DNA from: Melieria omissa
Lineage: Eukaryota > Arthropoda > Insecta > Diptera > Ulidiidae
NCBI GenBank assembly: GCA_963971225.1
Contig: OZ020269.1
Span: 94,081,540 to 94,145,539, forward strand
DNA length: 64,000 nucleotides
Direction of reading: 5' to 3'
Of this stretch, positions 56,290 to 64,000 are shown piece after piece (within the stretch, counting starts at the first letter, position 1; the number at the start of each line of letters is the position of its first letter). Under the pieces are notes generated by a model. It was given only the letters and a program-made list of their open reading frames with translations, was not told the origin of the DNA and did no database searches. Both the position numbers and the translations under genes were made by a program.

Positions 56290-56494
56290 TGAATAACGTT
56301 TAATTTGCCGATATTTGATATGGTTGCATCACAAGAATGCATATCAAAAATGCCGAAAAAATATACAAACACAGGAAACTCATTGCACAAAATGAAGCAA
56401 ACTTATGAAAATATAAAATCCGCACGAAAGTCGCGTGCACCGCGCCCAAGTCATACGTGCGCCGGGCTCAGGTCCTGATCGCTGCCTGGTGTGT

Positions 56495-56632
56495 CTAGTC
56501 GTTACGCCGACGGAGCGTTACACATATGGCCTTCGTCACCCAGAAGAGCGTCACGCCGAGCATCAGAATTTGATTAATGGACATTGCCGTGGCGAATGAG
56601 GGTTTTGTATCTGTACTTGCTCCTTCTTCCAT
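56495..56632 (-). CDS. Predicted 45-aa single-pass membrane microprotein, family member 1
   Basis: Not a family I recognise. The ATG at 56632 opens 45 codons to TAG at 56495. A polar N-terminus (MEEGASTDTKPSF, residues 1-13) is followed by a hydrophobic segment (about 19-40) containing LGVTLFWVTKAICVTLRR, and ends RRRND. One transmembrane helix with a basic, probably cytosolic, C-terminus is inferred. The core matches the products at 57193, 59718 and 63719 in the W, K/E, C and L-R/Y positions. A longer overlapping frame (56563-56916) lacks such matches. The upstream block about 100 bp before the ATG is also shared with its neighbour. It could be a chance ORF in a duplicated non-coding unit, but protein-level similarity to the more distant pair argues against that. 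Confidence 0.5.
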   Translation of the reverse strand: MEEGASTDTKPSFATAMSINQILMLGVTLFWVTKAICVTLRRRND

Positions 56633-57192
56633 GGCGTCGCTGTTGAGGTCGTGTGGTCAAGAACTCGATTCAAAGTTGTCGCTTTCCGATTATGTAAACT
56701 TGTAAGCTGCACGCTACTGAAACGTATGATTCGTTGGGCGTGTGAGAACCTGAACTGAAAATTTTCTAGATGGAAAATTCGGTGACGAATTGGTTCTTTG
56801 AAATTTGGATGTAAATTTTTGACTCCGTTTACAAATTCTACTGTTCGGTGCTTCAGTGGATTACAGTGTAACAGACGAACTAAATATCGAATGAAAAGTG
56901 CGCATGATTGGATCAAATTGCCGATCGTTGGTGCTAGCCGCGATCAATGACGTTCAATTTATTTTTCTATATATGCACAAACAAAACTGCCGAAAGTACA
57001 TACAAAAGCTCCTGATTGTAGTGTGAGCGAAGTATATCGTTATATAAAAATAGAGGAAATCTGTGAAAATAGAAAATGTGCGTCCCACGCCGCCGCCGGT
57101 CGCGCGGCACCATCGTGCGCACTCTTTGGCTGCGTTGGCTTCGGTTCGGTTCGGCTTGGGTTCGCGGCGTTTTGTGGCGTTGTTGTTGGCAG

Positions 57193-57339
57193 CTAATTGC
57201 TACGTCGATACAGCGCTGCACAGATCAGTTTCATCATCCACACGAGCGCGAATCCCAACACCAAAACTTGATGGACGTTCACCGTTGTAGCTCCCGCCGC
57301 CGCTCCTCCTCCTCCTCCTTCTGCTGGCGGATCTTGCAT
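57193..57339 (-). CDS. Predicted 48-aa single-pass membrane microprotein, family member 2
   Basis: Unrecognised family. The ATG at 57339 opens 48 codons to TAG at 57193. The N-terminus is short and acidic (MQDPPAEG), followed by a glycine/alanine tract at residues 8-15 from GGA/GCG codons. A hydrophobic helix (about 22-43) contains LGFALVWMMKLICAALYRR, and the protein ends RRSN. It aligns with member 1 from HQVL/NQIL to the end without gaps. It lies in a GC-rich copy of the tandem unit, with the same ACTGAAACGTGTG..GGCGTGTGAGAAC block upstream. Least similar of the four to the 59.7/63.7-kb pair, but it keeps the W, K, C and terminal arginines. Expression unknown. Confidence 0.5.
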   Translation of the reverse strand: MQDPPAEGGGGGAAAGATTVNVHQVLVLGFALVWMMKLICAALYRRSN

Positions 57340-57640
57340 GGTGTTGCTGTTGTGGCGGTGTGTGTGTGGTCAGGAAATTTGAATTGGGGCTGGTCCTCCT
57401 TTTTCAGGTTTTTCAAAGGTATTCGAAAATTTTTAAACCGTACGCGACTGAAACGTGTGCTTTCTTTGGCGTGTGAGAACTTAAAATAAAATTTCTCCCG
57501 ATCGAAAAATCACTGGTAAATAGTTTTATTGTATTTTTATTTTTTTGAAATTTTTTCGAAAGGTTTCGTTCCTTGCAGCCACTGTGGCCAGTACACGGCG
57601 TACTGTGTTTGAGTAACTTACAGCACGACGAACGGCTATG

Positions 57641-58446
57641 TGCCGCATGTTAATGTACTGTGAGCCGTCACAACCGCTTCAGTGTTTCCCCAATCGAATG
57701 ATGCCGGTTAACGCTTCGAGCGGGTGCCATTTTGTGTTACCAGCAATATTCGCAAGAAAGTTTCCGCTCCAGCTTGGCAGATATTGCCAACATTTCCGCA
57801 CATATGAGCGGTTTTCGAAAGGCTATGAAGAGACACACAAACCGTCTTTTTCAGGCCTCCGAGTGAAAGTGTGCGTTGAGTTGTGGGCCCAATACACGCT
57901 GCAATAGATAGGCAAAACGATTTGATTCAGGGTTCCGGACACAATAGCGATCGAGGCAGTATCTCTAGAGCTCATTGTACTCGAGTTTTAACGAGAGCGA
58001 AAAAAATTGGGCAAGAAGAGTTAAAACTAAAGTGCACACGAGAGGCTGACGGACCAGGACCTTCAATGCTTACATGTGGCTAAGTAGTATTGGGTATTAA
58101 TAGGCCTCGTCAGGTGTCTAGCGGTACCCGATGGAGTACATCGGCATTGAGAGCTACTGAAGTCATGATCCTCTCGAATGCCTGTGTTTTTAGCGAATTT
58201 TACGGTGAGTACATTCGATTTCATGCTTAGGAACCTTACCCTAACCAGGTAAAAACGGGGTTCTCAGACATGAAGAGCGAGATTTTAAGGTACCTATGCA
58301 GTCAGCACGTTTGCGATGGCGTTCAGTCCGTGGACGCTCTAATACGAAACGTGCAAGTCTCTTGTGCTATTGCTTCAGCTTCGTATAGCTTACTTCTTCT
58401 CATGCGACCATTGGTCATCAGTGCACTGCTGATATGCTCATTACAC
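57641..58446. other. Region without recognised gene
   Basis: Short frames on the plus strand have no recognisable domain. No repeat recognised. Confidence 0.25.
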
Positions 58447-59121
58447 TGGATTCAGTGCACGATTTTTCGATTTCGATGCTCCGCAACCTCTCATTTTATG
58501 CGGTTGGGTGAAAAAGTGCATGAGCCAACAAATTTTGGGGCTAGGGTGGGTCTAAATGGCGTCGCATCGAGGTCGAAGTTCACAAAAAAGCTGGGAAATT
58601 CGACAAATTGCTCCACAGCTGGTCAGAAGTTGCTCTTAGAGGGTTAAAGTCTATGATGGACCCCTCTAGTTTTCCTTACTGGACATTTCTGTCAAACATA
58701 CTCACCCCCGATCTCCAACCCTTAATGGAGCTCCCATACAAAATGATGGTTTTTATAAAATGGGATCCCATTGGTCTCAGGTTGCCCTCAGATGTATCAA
58801 ATGTATGACCGACACCCATTTATTTTCTCTTCTGAATGTTTCTTCCAAACATACCTACCCGCTAACTTCAAGGCTTAACAAAACTGCCTAACTGCCTAAG
58901 CTTTCGAACAAAACTGTCCATTTTCTTGCAAATGTAGTTGTTAAGTAAGCGAGAAAACATCGTATCTCGGAAACTACTAAACCGAATTCAATGATTTATT
59001 CAGCGATCGCCAAAATTTTTTAGTACAAAAAATACAAAATTAATTAAGGTTCAGAAATTCACCACCAGAGGGCGGTCCCTATACGATTGGATTTGTGACG
59101 TTGTCAACTTTTGGGTTTCTA
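58447..59121. repeat. Unidentified 0.7-kb interspersed repeat, copy 2
   Basis: Partner of 50712-51402 in the same orientation. Small indels throughout, including in the stretch around 58885-58940. Ends at the same TTTCTA point. Confidence 0.75.
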
Positions 59122-59549
59122 CAAAGCAAAAATCAAAATGTACCGTTAAAACCCATTTATTTATCCCCATTTCGAATATAAGCTGGGTGTCCAGCTTGGG
59201 TCGAAAACGAACATTACAAGAAAATTAAGTATCATTCCTTCGAAATCTTCATTAAGATTCAGTTCGTACTAAAAATTATTAGTACGGTGTCAATTATACT
59301 TGACACCTATCGAGCAATTTTTTCGCTTCGATGAAAAGTCCAGATAAAGTGAAACGACAAGGAAACGAAATTTCTCAGTTATGGAACTTCGTTACAACGT
59401 GGCATCCAGGAAAATTCTCGCAGCAGTAAGTGCCTCGCATGTCACTTTCGAGTCCGTGAGTTCCAGGCGGTTTCGTGAAGTTCCCTTCAAAGTTTCGTGA
59501 AGTTTCAATTAATGTCAAGAATTCATAAGGTAATAGTCACTCACAGATC
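59122..59549. other. Region without recognised gene
   Basis: AT-rich spacer between the repeat and the smORF duplication. Nothing recognised. Confidence 0.25.
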
Positions 59550-59717
59550 CCATTGCATCGTTCGTCGGTAGTCCTCCATTGCAGAAACCAGACCGAAGTA
59601 GTCGACGGTGTTGGGATGACAAATGCCGTTCCAGTGCCTTATTCATATTACTTTACCCTCACCATTTACAATCGAACTGTCATGTTCAAGCTCGTTTATT
59701 GCGTTTTCGAAGTGTTA

Positions 59718-59972
59718 TTATAATTGAATAGTCATTACATAGAATAAACCAATTTGAAAAAACACAAATATGATCCGGGCCGACCAGCGGAGCGACATGC
59801 AGACGGATTCTGTCACCCAAAAGAAAGTCACAGCCACTAGCAACATCGCGTTGTAGCGCATACTGTACACAGCTTTATCGCTTTGCGATTCGTCGAACAC
59901 TCCTTGGTACAGACCGCCTGGATAATATTCCCAAAAATCATGTAATTCACCATTCGCATTCGCATTTGCCAT
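59718..59972 (-). CDS. Predicted 84-aa two-helix membrane protein, family member 3
   Basis: Unrecognised family. The ATG at 59972 (GAAATGG context) opens 84 codons to TAA at 59718. A polar N-terminus with FWEYYPGG is followed by a first hydrophobic helix (about 43-60) with AVTFFWVTESVCMSLRW. A basic turn (SAR) leads to a second helix IIFVFFQIGLFYVMTIQL that runs to the end. A two-pass topology with both ends on one side is inferred. The protein at 63719 aligns from EYYP to the end with about 70 percent identity over the last 43 residues. Similarity extends into 3' flanking DNA to about 59550. The first helix also matches the 45-aa product at 56495. No signal cleavage site is evident. Confidence 0.62.
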   Translation of the reverse strand: MANANANGELHDFWEYYPGGLYQGVFDESQSDKAVYSMRYNAMLLVAVTFFWVTESVCMSLRWSARIIFVFFQIGLFYVMTIQL

Positions 59973-60438
59973 TTCAAATTTTAAACTTGAAATTTTGAAA
60001 ATTCTACGATAAAAACAATGTGATTTGTTGAATTTATTTTTCTAAAGAAAGTAAATTCGTTGATAAATTTCACTCACTTTACTATCGATATTAACAAAAA
60101 AAAAGTCATCGTTACGAACTTAGGGTTTATGGATCTGCTAAGCAAAAGGGCGGCACTGCTTACAGAAAACAAGCGACCGTGTTTGGCCAAGCGGTCGGTG
60201 TAGACAAATGGCGAATAAAAGTAAACCAAGAAGAAAGTTTGATTAATTCTGGTTACTCCCGGATACCGCTTCATTCAAACATTAATAGTAAATCGCCCAT
60301 ATTGCCAACGCAGTTCGTTCCCAACTGTACGTACATGCCAACTTTCTGGCAGAAATGTGTCTGGCTGCTAGTAGGGCAGCGTAGCATAAGCAACGCATAG
60401 CCAATCTTCTCGCTGCAAAACATCACAAACTATACTGT
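59973..60438. other. Upstream region of family member 3; no other gene recognised
   Basis: AT-rich just upstream of the ATG; a short GTGATTTGT stretch also occurs upstream of member 4 as GTGATTTAT. No promoter motif can be called with confidence. Confidence 0.25.
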
Positions 60439-60784
60439 TACAAAAAATAGTTCGGCCACCTCAACACAGACGTATTCGTTTCTCTGGATTGTGCTCAAAA
60501 ATAAAACACATAACATTTCTTCAACGCAGGTCTACAATAGTAGTCGCTTTATTTACAAATCTACAATTTTACTATTTCTACACTGCTTACTCACTGCACT
60601 ACCCCGTGCTACACCGCTACTTGCTTATACCAAACTTCTCCCTCTGCGCTGTACCCGGCTGCCTTTAAGACTTATTTGCTTGTCACGCAGATCGTTCTCA
60701 CACATTGGACCAATTGGACTCAAAATTTCCAGTATCATTGTGAGTCATCTTTGCGAATGTTCTTGCGAAATTATCATCATGCAC
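60439..60784 (-). mobile_element. Solo-LTR-like repeat, uninterrupted copy
   Basis: About 346 bp, aligning with the split copy at 1185-1863. On the minus strand it starts TGTGCATGATG and ends TTTTTTGTAACA, with TTTGGTATAAGCAAG (TATA-like) and AATAAAGCG (poly(A)-signal-like) inside. It abuts RTE-like sequence at 60785. No clear target duplication. Confidence 0.45.
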
Positions 60785-61130
60785 AGTGACAGCGAGCAGA
60801 CGTGAGTCCCTGTATGTTGACAGCCAGTGGACCCATCAGATTCTCTTTCAATTGTCCTAAGCGCAGCGATAAAATTTCTCATCGACGTACAACAGCCTTG
60901 CACAGAACGCTCTCCATATCACCTCTCCAGATCACCTTGTCTGATGCCTCCAACGATATCGAATGGGTCGGAGAGGTCACCAACCAATCTTGACGGAACC
61001 GTGTAGATGCATCTCAGTATTGTTGGAGCAGCTGTGTATCTACTGTATCTGTGTATCTAAGATTGGAGTCTTAATCGTACGTTACGGCTGCCGGATTACT
61101 GTCCTGGGTGAGTTTTTCTTTGACAAAACC
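60785..61130 (-). pseudogene. RTE-like LINE RT fragment
   Basis: Reversed, it matches parts of 24300-24620. GAGTCCCTGTATGTTGACAG corresponds to the KYILSTRRDS coding segment. CAGAACGCTCTCCAT, GATGCCTCCAACGATATCGA and ATGGGTCGGAGAGGT correspond to the RT segment upstream. The two parts are closer together than expected, so it is internally deleted. No long frame remains. Confidence 0.55.
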
Positions 61131-61207
61131 TTGGCGACCTACTCGATAAGACTATACAAAACCTACTTTGCTTCGTCAGAATCTCTAATTGATTAGATTA
61201 GCAAACG

Positions 61208-61300
61208 AAACGAGTCCAACTTTTGTGGTATCACAGTGAGCCTGTTTGGCCAACGTGTGCTCCTTCCGCAGCAGCCACAAATACTAACTAACCTATCTTC
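61208..61300 (+). mobile_element. SINE family B, 3'-end fragment
   Basis: CTTTTGTGGTATCACAGTGA, GCAGCAGCCAC and AACTAACCTATCTTC match the SINE B 3' region in order. Head and centre are absent. Confidence 0.5.
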
Positions 61301-61346
61301 TGTTGGAGAGCAGCACCAAAATTTAGAGATGCTAAGAATCTCCAAG

Positions 61347-61680
61347 GCAGGGCAGCCGCCGTGGCTCAGTGGGTTAGTGCGCGGTCCAACGAGTCGCATG
61401 CAGAGCGACGCAAGTTCGAATTCTGCATGTAGTAACACCTAAAACAAATAACGGGAAACTCGTTTTCTCTTTCGGTGGCTGTCCTCTCAGCTGGAAATGG
61501 CAAACCTCTGAGAGTAAAAATTGCCTATGAAAAAGCTCCCAACCTGGCGTTCGGAACCGGCATAAAAACTGTGGGTCCCTTCCACCCGCGTACAAATTCA
61601 CACGCACAACACGGGTGGCTGCGGGAAGCTAGGCCTTAGTCTCGCGTAAGCGGGCTGTCGTGCCAATCAATTATTATTAT
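61347..61680 (+). mobile_element. SINE family A, full-length copy with perfect target duplication
   Basis: A box TGGCTCAGTGGG and B box GTTCGAATTC lie in the tRNA-like head (61360-61425). The body is nearly identical to 12351-12685 and the tail is ATTATTATTAT. A perfect 14-bp target duplication TAAGAATCTCCAAG flanks it (61333-61346 and 61681-61694), so the insertion is recent. Confidence 0.93.
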
Positions 61681-61694
61681 TAAGAATCTCCAAG

Positions 61695-62443
61695 TCATAA
61701 ATACTCTAACGGCTTTTCAATATGTGCTCGCTTGATCTACTATATATAACCGTTATTACGTTGGCACGCTATGATACAGCATGGTGTTTGGGGAATCGGG
61801 ACCTCTTGTAAGGTACACATAATTGTATTTTATTCTACCAAACAGCTGAACCTAAGTTGCTGATTTTAATTTCTGGGAGAATGCGGAGGAGGGGGGGGGC
61901 AAACGAGAATGGCCTGGTTCTTTCCACTGAGGCAGCTGCAACTGACTTCCCAGTCCAACCAACGTACACCATTATGAGCGATTTGTGTTCGAAAGCCATC
62001 TGCATTGAACCCATACACAAATAAAAAAAATGAATTCTTTTATTTACATATTTCAATTGCGTGAAGCTTTTCCATAGTCTAAATAATCGCTATTTGCACT
62101 CTATCGCCTCGTACTGAACCCATAATGAAATTTCATCATGTACTGAACCAACCCTTTCGTGTGATAACAGTTCTACGTCAAGTTGGGGCGTACTGAAATT
62201 TGCAGGCGTTGATTTCCTACAATCCTGATCACCGAATCGACGACCACAACATTTGTGATTCCTCATCATAAGAATTGGTTTTAAATTGTTCTTCACGATA
62301 CAAAAATTTCAACATGGTTGTGTTTGTTATTTGGTTATTAGTTTCTTAAAATTTTCCTCAAATTTTCAGTATCCTTAATGTAACTTTATTTAAATGATTC
62401 GAACCATGGTTCAACTACAAGGTTGCAGCAAGCCACCGGCTGA
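61695..62443. other. Region without recognised gene
   Basis: No domain or repeat recognised. A G run occurs at about 61890-61899. Confidence 0.25.
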
Positions 62444-62666
62444 TCGTTTATCGCTTCTGTCAAAATCGTCGGTGTCAGCAGTGGTGCGGTGTTGCCGCAT
62501 CGGTTGAAATTGAAAATACCTGACTGAAAACAACTGACCTGAGCACTTTTCCCGTTTTTTCACTCAAATACAGCACCGTCTGGCAACAATCACTTTTGTC
62601 TGTTTTCAGTTTCTCCCTCTTTCGTCGGAAAATGACAGCTGAATTTGACAGTAGCGATAAACGATC
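62444..62666. repeat. Inverted-repeat element, 26-bp arms
   Basis: GATCGTTTATCGCTTCTGTC (62444 onward) and the complement of 62641-62666 agree at 24 of 26 positions. Weaker inverted similarity (CTGAAAAC) lies further in. It may be a foldback or MITE; outer boundaries are undefined. Confidence 0.5.
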
Positions 62667-63044
62667 CTATCAACAAAATACATGTGGTTTTTGGTGTTGC
62701 GGGGATGCTATTACCTTGTTTATTGTGCCATGATTCGAACATAGTGAAACATGATAATAATTTCACTATGGTTTTGAAGAAAATGTCAAAAAAAAAATGA
62801 ATGAAAAAACAAAAAACTAGTATTGAAATTGAAGTCATGGTGACTATTTCAAGAACGATACCAAATATTTGAATCATGGTTTCAAGTATTGTATGGATTC
62901 AAGTATTTCGATGTCCGCTTTGAAGAGTGGCACCGATATGAATTGAGTAGAATGAAGAAACCATAAAACCATATAGACGATACACATGTCCGTGCGTAAA
63001 ACTCGAATGACCTTTTAGGGTTCAGAATCCAAGAGAAATTTTGA
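62667..63044. other. Region without recognised gene
   Basis: AT-rich, with short partial palindromes (CACTATG/CATAGTG types). Nothing recognised. Confidence 0.25.
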
Positions 63045-63485
63045 CTTTAAAGCATTATGTTCTTCCAATACTCTTGGCGTGGGCATGGGACACTGTTGTG
63101 ATACGAACTGCCGACCCTTGGAGTGTTGGACAAGAAGGTGCTTCGCAAAATCTTTGGCCCTGTTGGCAACGGCGATGACCATCGACTACGAACGAACGAA
63201 CTGTATGAGCTGTTTAAAGACATGCGCTGCGAATCGACATCCAGTGGCTTGACCATATCTCCCCTATGGACCAAAATGGCGGAAAAGGCATTCGATGCGA
63301 TATTTAGAGGTGGACAGCGAAGAAAGGGACCGTGCCTCCAGTGAAAGGTCCATGTTGAAGACTCGCGGAAAATACAAGCCAACTGTCTTACGAAGCATCC
63401 TAGCCCAGGCCTTCAGATCAAGGAGCTACCGTGAAAAAGTTGATTGAAACAACAGTTGCTGGACAACAACAAACAACAACAAGTC
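63045..63485 (+). pseudogene. RTE-like LINE 3' end
   Basis: One frame reads LDKKVLRKIFGPVGNGDDHR and LRTNELYELFKDM, the C-terminal segment that follows the RT thumb in the element at 23.6-24.9 kb. It then breaks, with GGQRRKGPCLQ before the stop. The 3' end is an ACAACAACAAACAACAAC tail. It inserted just downstream of smORF family member 4, at the edge of the smORF duplication. Upstream RT is missing (5' truncation). Confidence 0.82.
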
Positions 63486-63718
63486 GTACTGAGCCCACTG
63501 CATAGCTTGTCGGAGGTCCTTGATGGCAGAAACCATTTGGAGCTGCCAGTCGATCGAAGTCAAAAAAGCCGATGGCGTTGGAGAGACACATTCCATCGCA
63601 TTGCTTTATACATATCACTTTGCTATATTTCTCTACATATTACTTCAACATTTATAACCCAATTTTCGTGGCGCCATTTCACCGAATTAGCTCGATTTCT
63701 GCTTTTTTTGTAGCGTTG

Positions 63719-63922
63719 TTATATTTGAATAGTCATTACATAGAATAGAGCAATTTGGGAAACCACATATACGATCCGAGTTGACCAACGGAGCGACACG
63801 CAGACAACTTCCGTCACCCAAAAGAACGTCACAGCCACTAGGAAAATTTTGTTGCAGGTCACGCACGCTGTTCCACCATAAATACTGTTCGGATAATATT
63901 CCCAGTCATTACTCTGCCTCAT
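63719..63922 (-). CDS. Predicted 67-aa two-helix membrane protein, family member 4
   Basis: Unrecognised family. The ATG at 63922 (AAAATGA context) opens 67 codons to TAA at 63719. A short polar N-terminus with DWEYYP replaces the longer one of member 3. Two hydrophobic helices follow: AVTFFWVTEVVCVSLRW (about residues 30-46), and a second reading IVYVVSQIALFYVMTIQI to the C-terminus. Against member 3 the aligned 43 C-terminal codons show both synonymous and replacement changes. The AVTFFWVTE and SLRW parts and FYVMTIQ are unchanged. The flanking DNA is also duplicated (59550-59717 with 63498-63718). Upstream sequence runs out at the window edge. Confidence 0.62.
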   Translation of the reverse strand: MRQSNDWEYYPNSIYGGTACVTCNKIFLVAVTFFWVTEVVCVSLRWSTRIVYVVSQIALFYVMTIQI

Positions 63923-64000
63923 TTTAACCGGTCAAAAATCGACTCCCAAGTATTAAAAATTGCCCGTTAAAAAAATATGTGATTTATACGTGTAAAAAAA

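Larger units (their letters stand above)
56290..57640. repeat. Diverged tandem duplication carrying two small ORFs
   Basis: About 56290-56920 and 56930-57640 are collinear by eye. Shared parts are a GCCGAAA..ATACAAA block, GAAAATA.AAAAT.. followed by GCGC-rich sequence, the small ORF, an ACTGAAACGT..GGCGTGTGAGAAC block about 100 bp upstream of each ATG, and a distal block near GACGAAC. Divergence is high but order is kept. Confidence 0.5.

Noticed and set aside
56563..56916. 117-codon minus-strand frame overlapping smORF member 1
   Set aside because: It is in a different frame, shows no similarity to the neighbouring duplicate, and has no recognisable domain. The 45-codon frame is the one shared with paralogues.
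61352..61430. Apparent tRNA gene on the plus strand
   Set aside because: It is the head of SINE A, flanked by a 14-bp target duplication, with a second near-identical copy at 12351.

Overview
The window reads as gene-poor DNA of a higher fly. The AT-rich background, abundant GTT/CAA trinucleotide tracts, mariner, piggyBac and RTE/Jockey-type relics and tRNA-headed SINEs would suit a tephritid-like dipteran. The species is an inference and cannot be fixed from the sequence. No host gene with a recognisable conserved domain and exon structure is visible. Most of the 64 kb is transposon debris, tandem repeats and AT-rich filler, broken by GC-richer low-copy islands that look like intergenic or intronic regulatory DNA.

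Layout. 1-3.8 kb: low-copy DNA and a solo-LTR-like repeat split by a full SINE with a 9-bp target duplication. 3.8-7.7 kb: GC island, then a 2-kb T/G-skewed degenerate GTT array with a TTTTA block. 7.8-14.6 kb: an 80-95 bp tandem array, a near-perfect 33-bp hairpin, a hAT MITE, and a LINE relic carrying a SINE. 14.6-19.8 kb: piggyBac-like MITEs and an AT-rich 84-bp array interrupted by an internally deleted mariner. 20-30.5 kb: SINE, RTE-like LINE and RNase H relics, then a 104-bp array beside a mariner fossil. 32-33 kb: about 90 copies of an 11-bp unit. 35.7-38.2 kb: the best-preserved element, a piggyBac with an open transposase frame between TTAA sites. 39.1-44.4 kb: nested elements (AT repeat, Jockey-like LINE, a hAT inside it with a perfect 8-bp duplication, mariner, Tc1). 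46.9-55.6 kb: mariner fossil, TTTTA/TTTGA array, an unidentified 0.7-kb repeat, SINEs and an RNase H LINE.

The part that transposons do not explain lies at 56.3-64 kb. Four minus-strand small ORFs (45, 48, 84 and 67 codons) share one hydrophobic core built round W, a K/E, a C and a basic end. They form a probable family of tiny membrane proteins. Two lie in a roughly 0.7-kb tandem duplication with a shared upstream block. The other two lie in a separate duplication. I do not recognise the family. It is the best candidate here for something undescribed.

Coordinates of repeat edges are approximate unless a terminal repeat or target-site duplication is given. Family names come from recognising motifs by eye, not from any database search.
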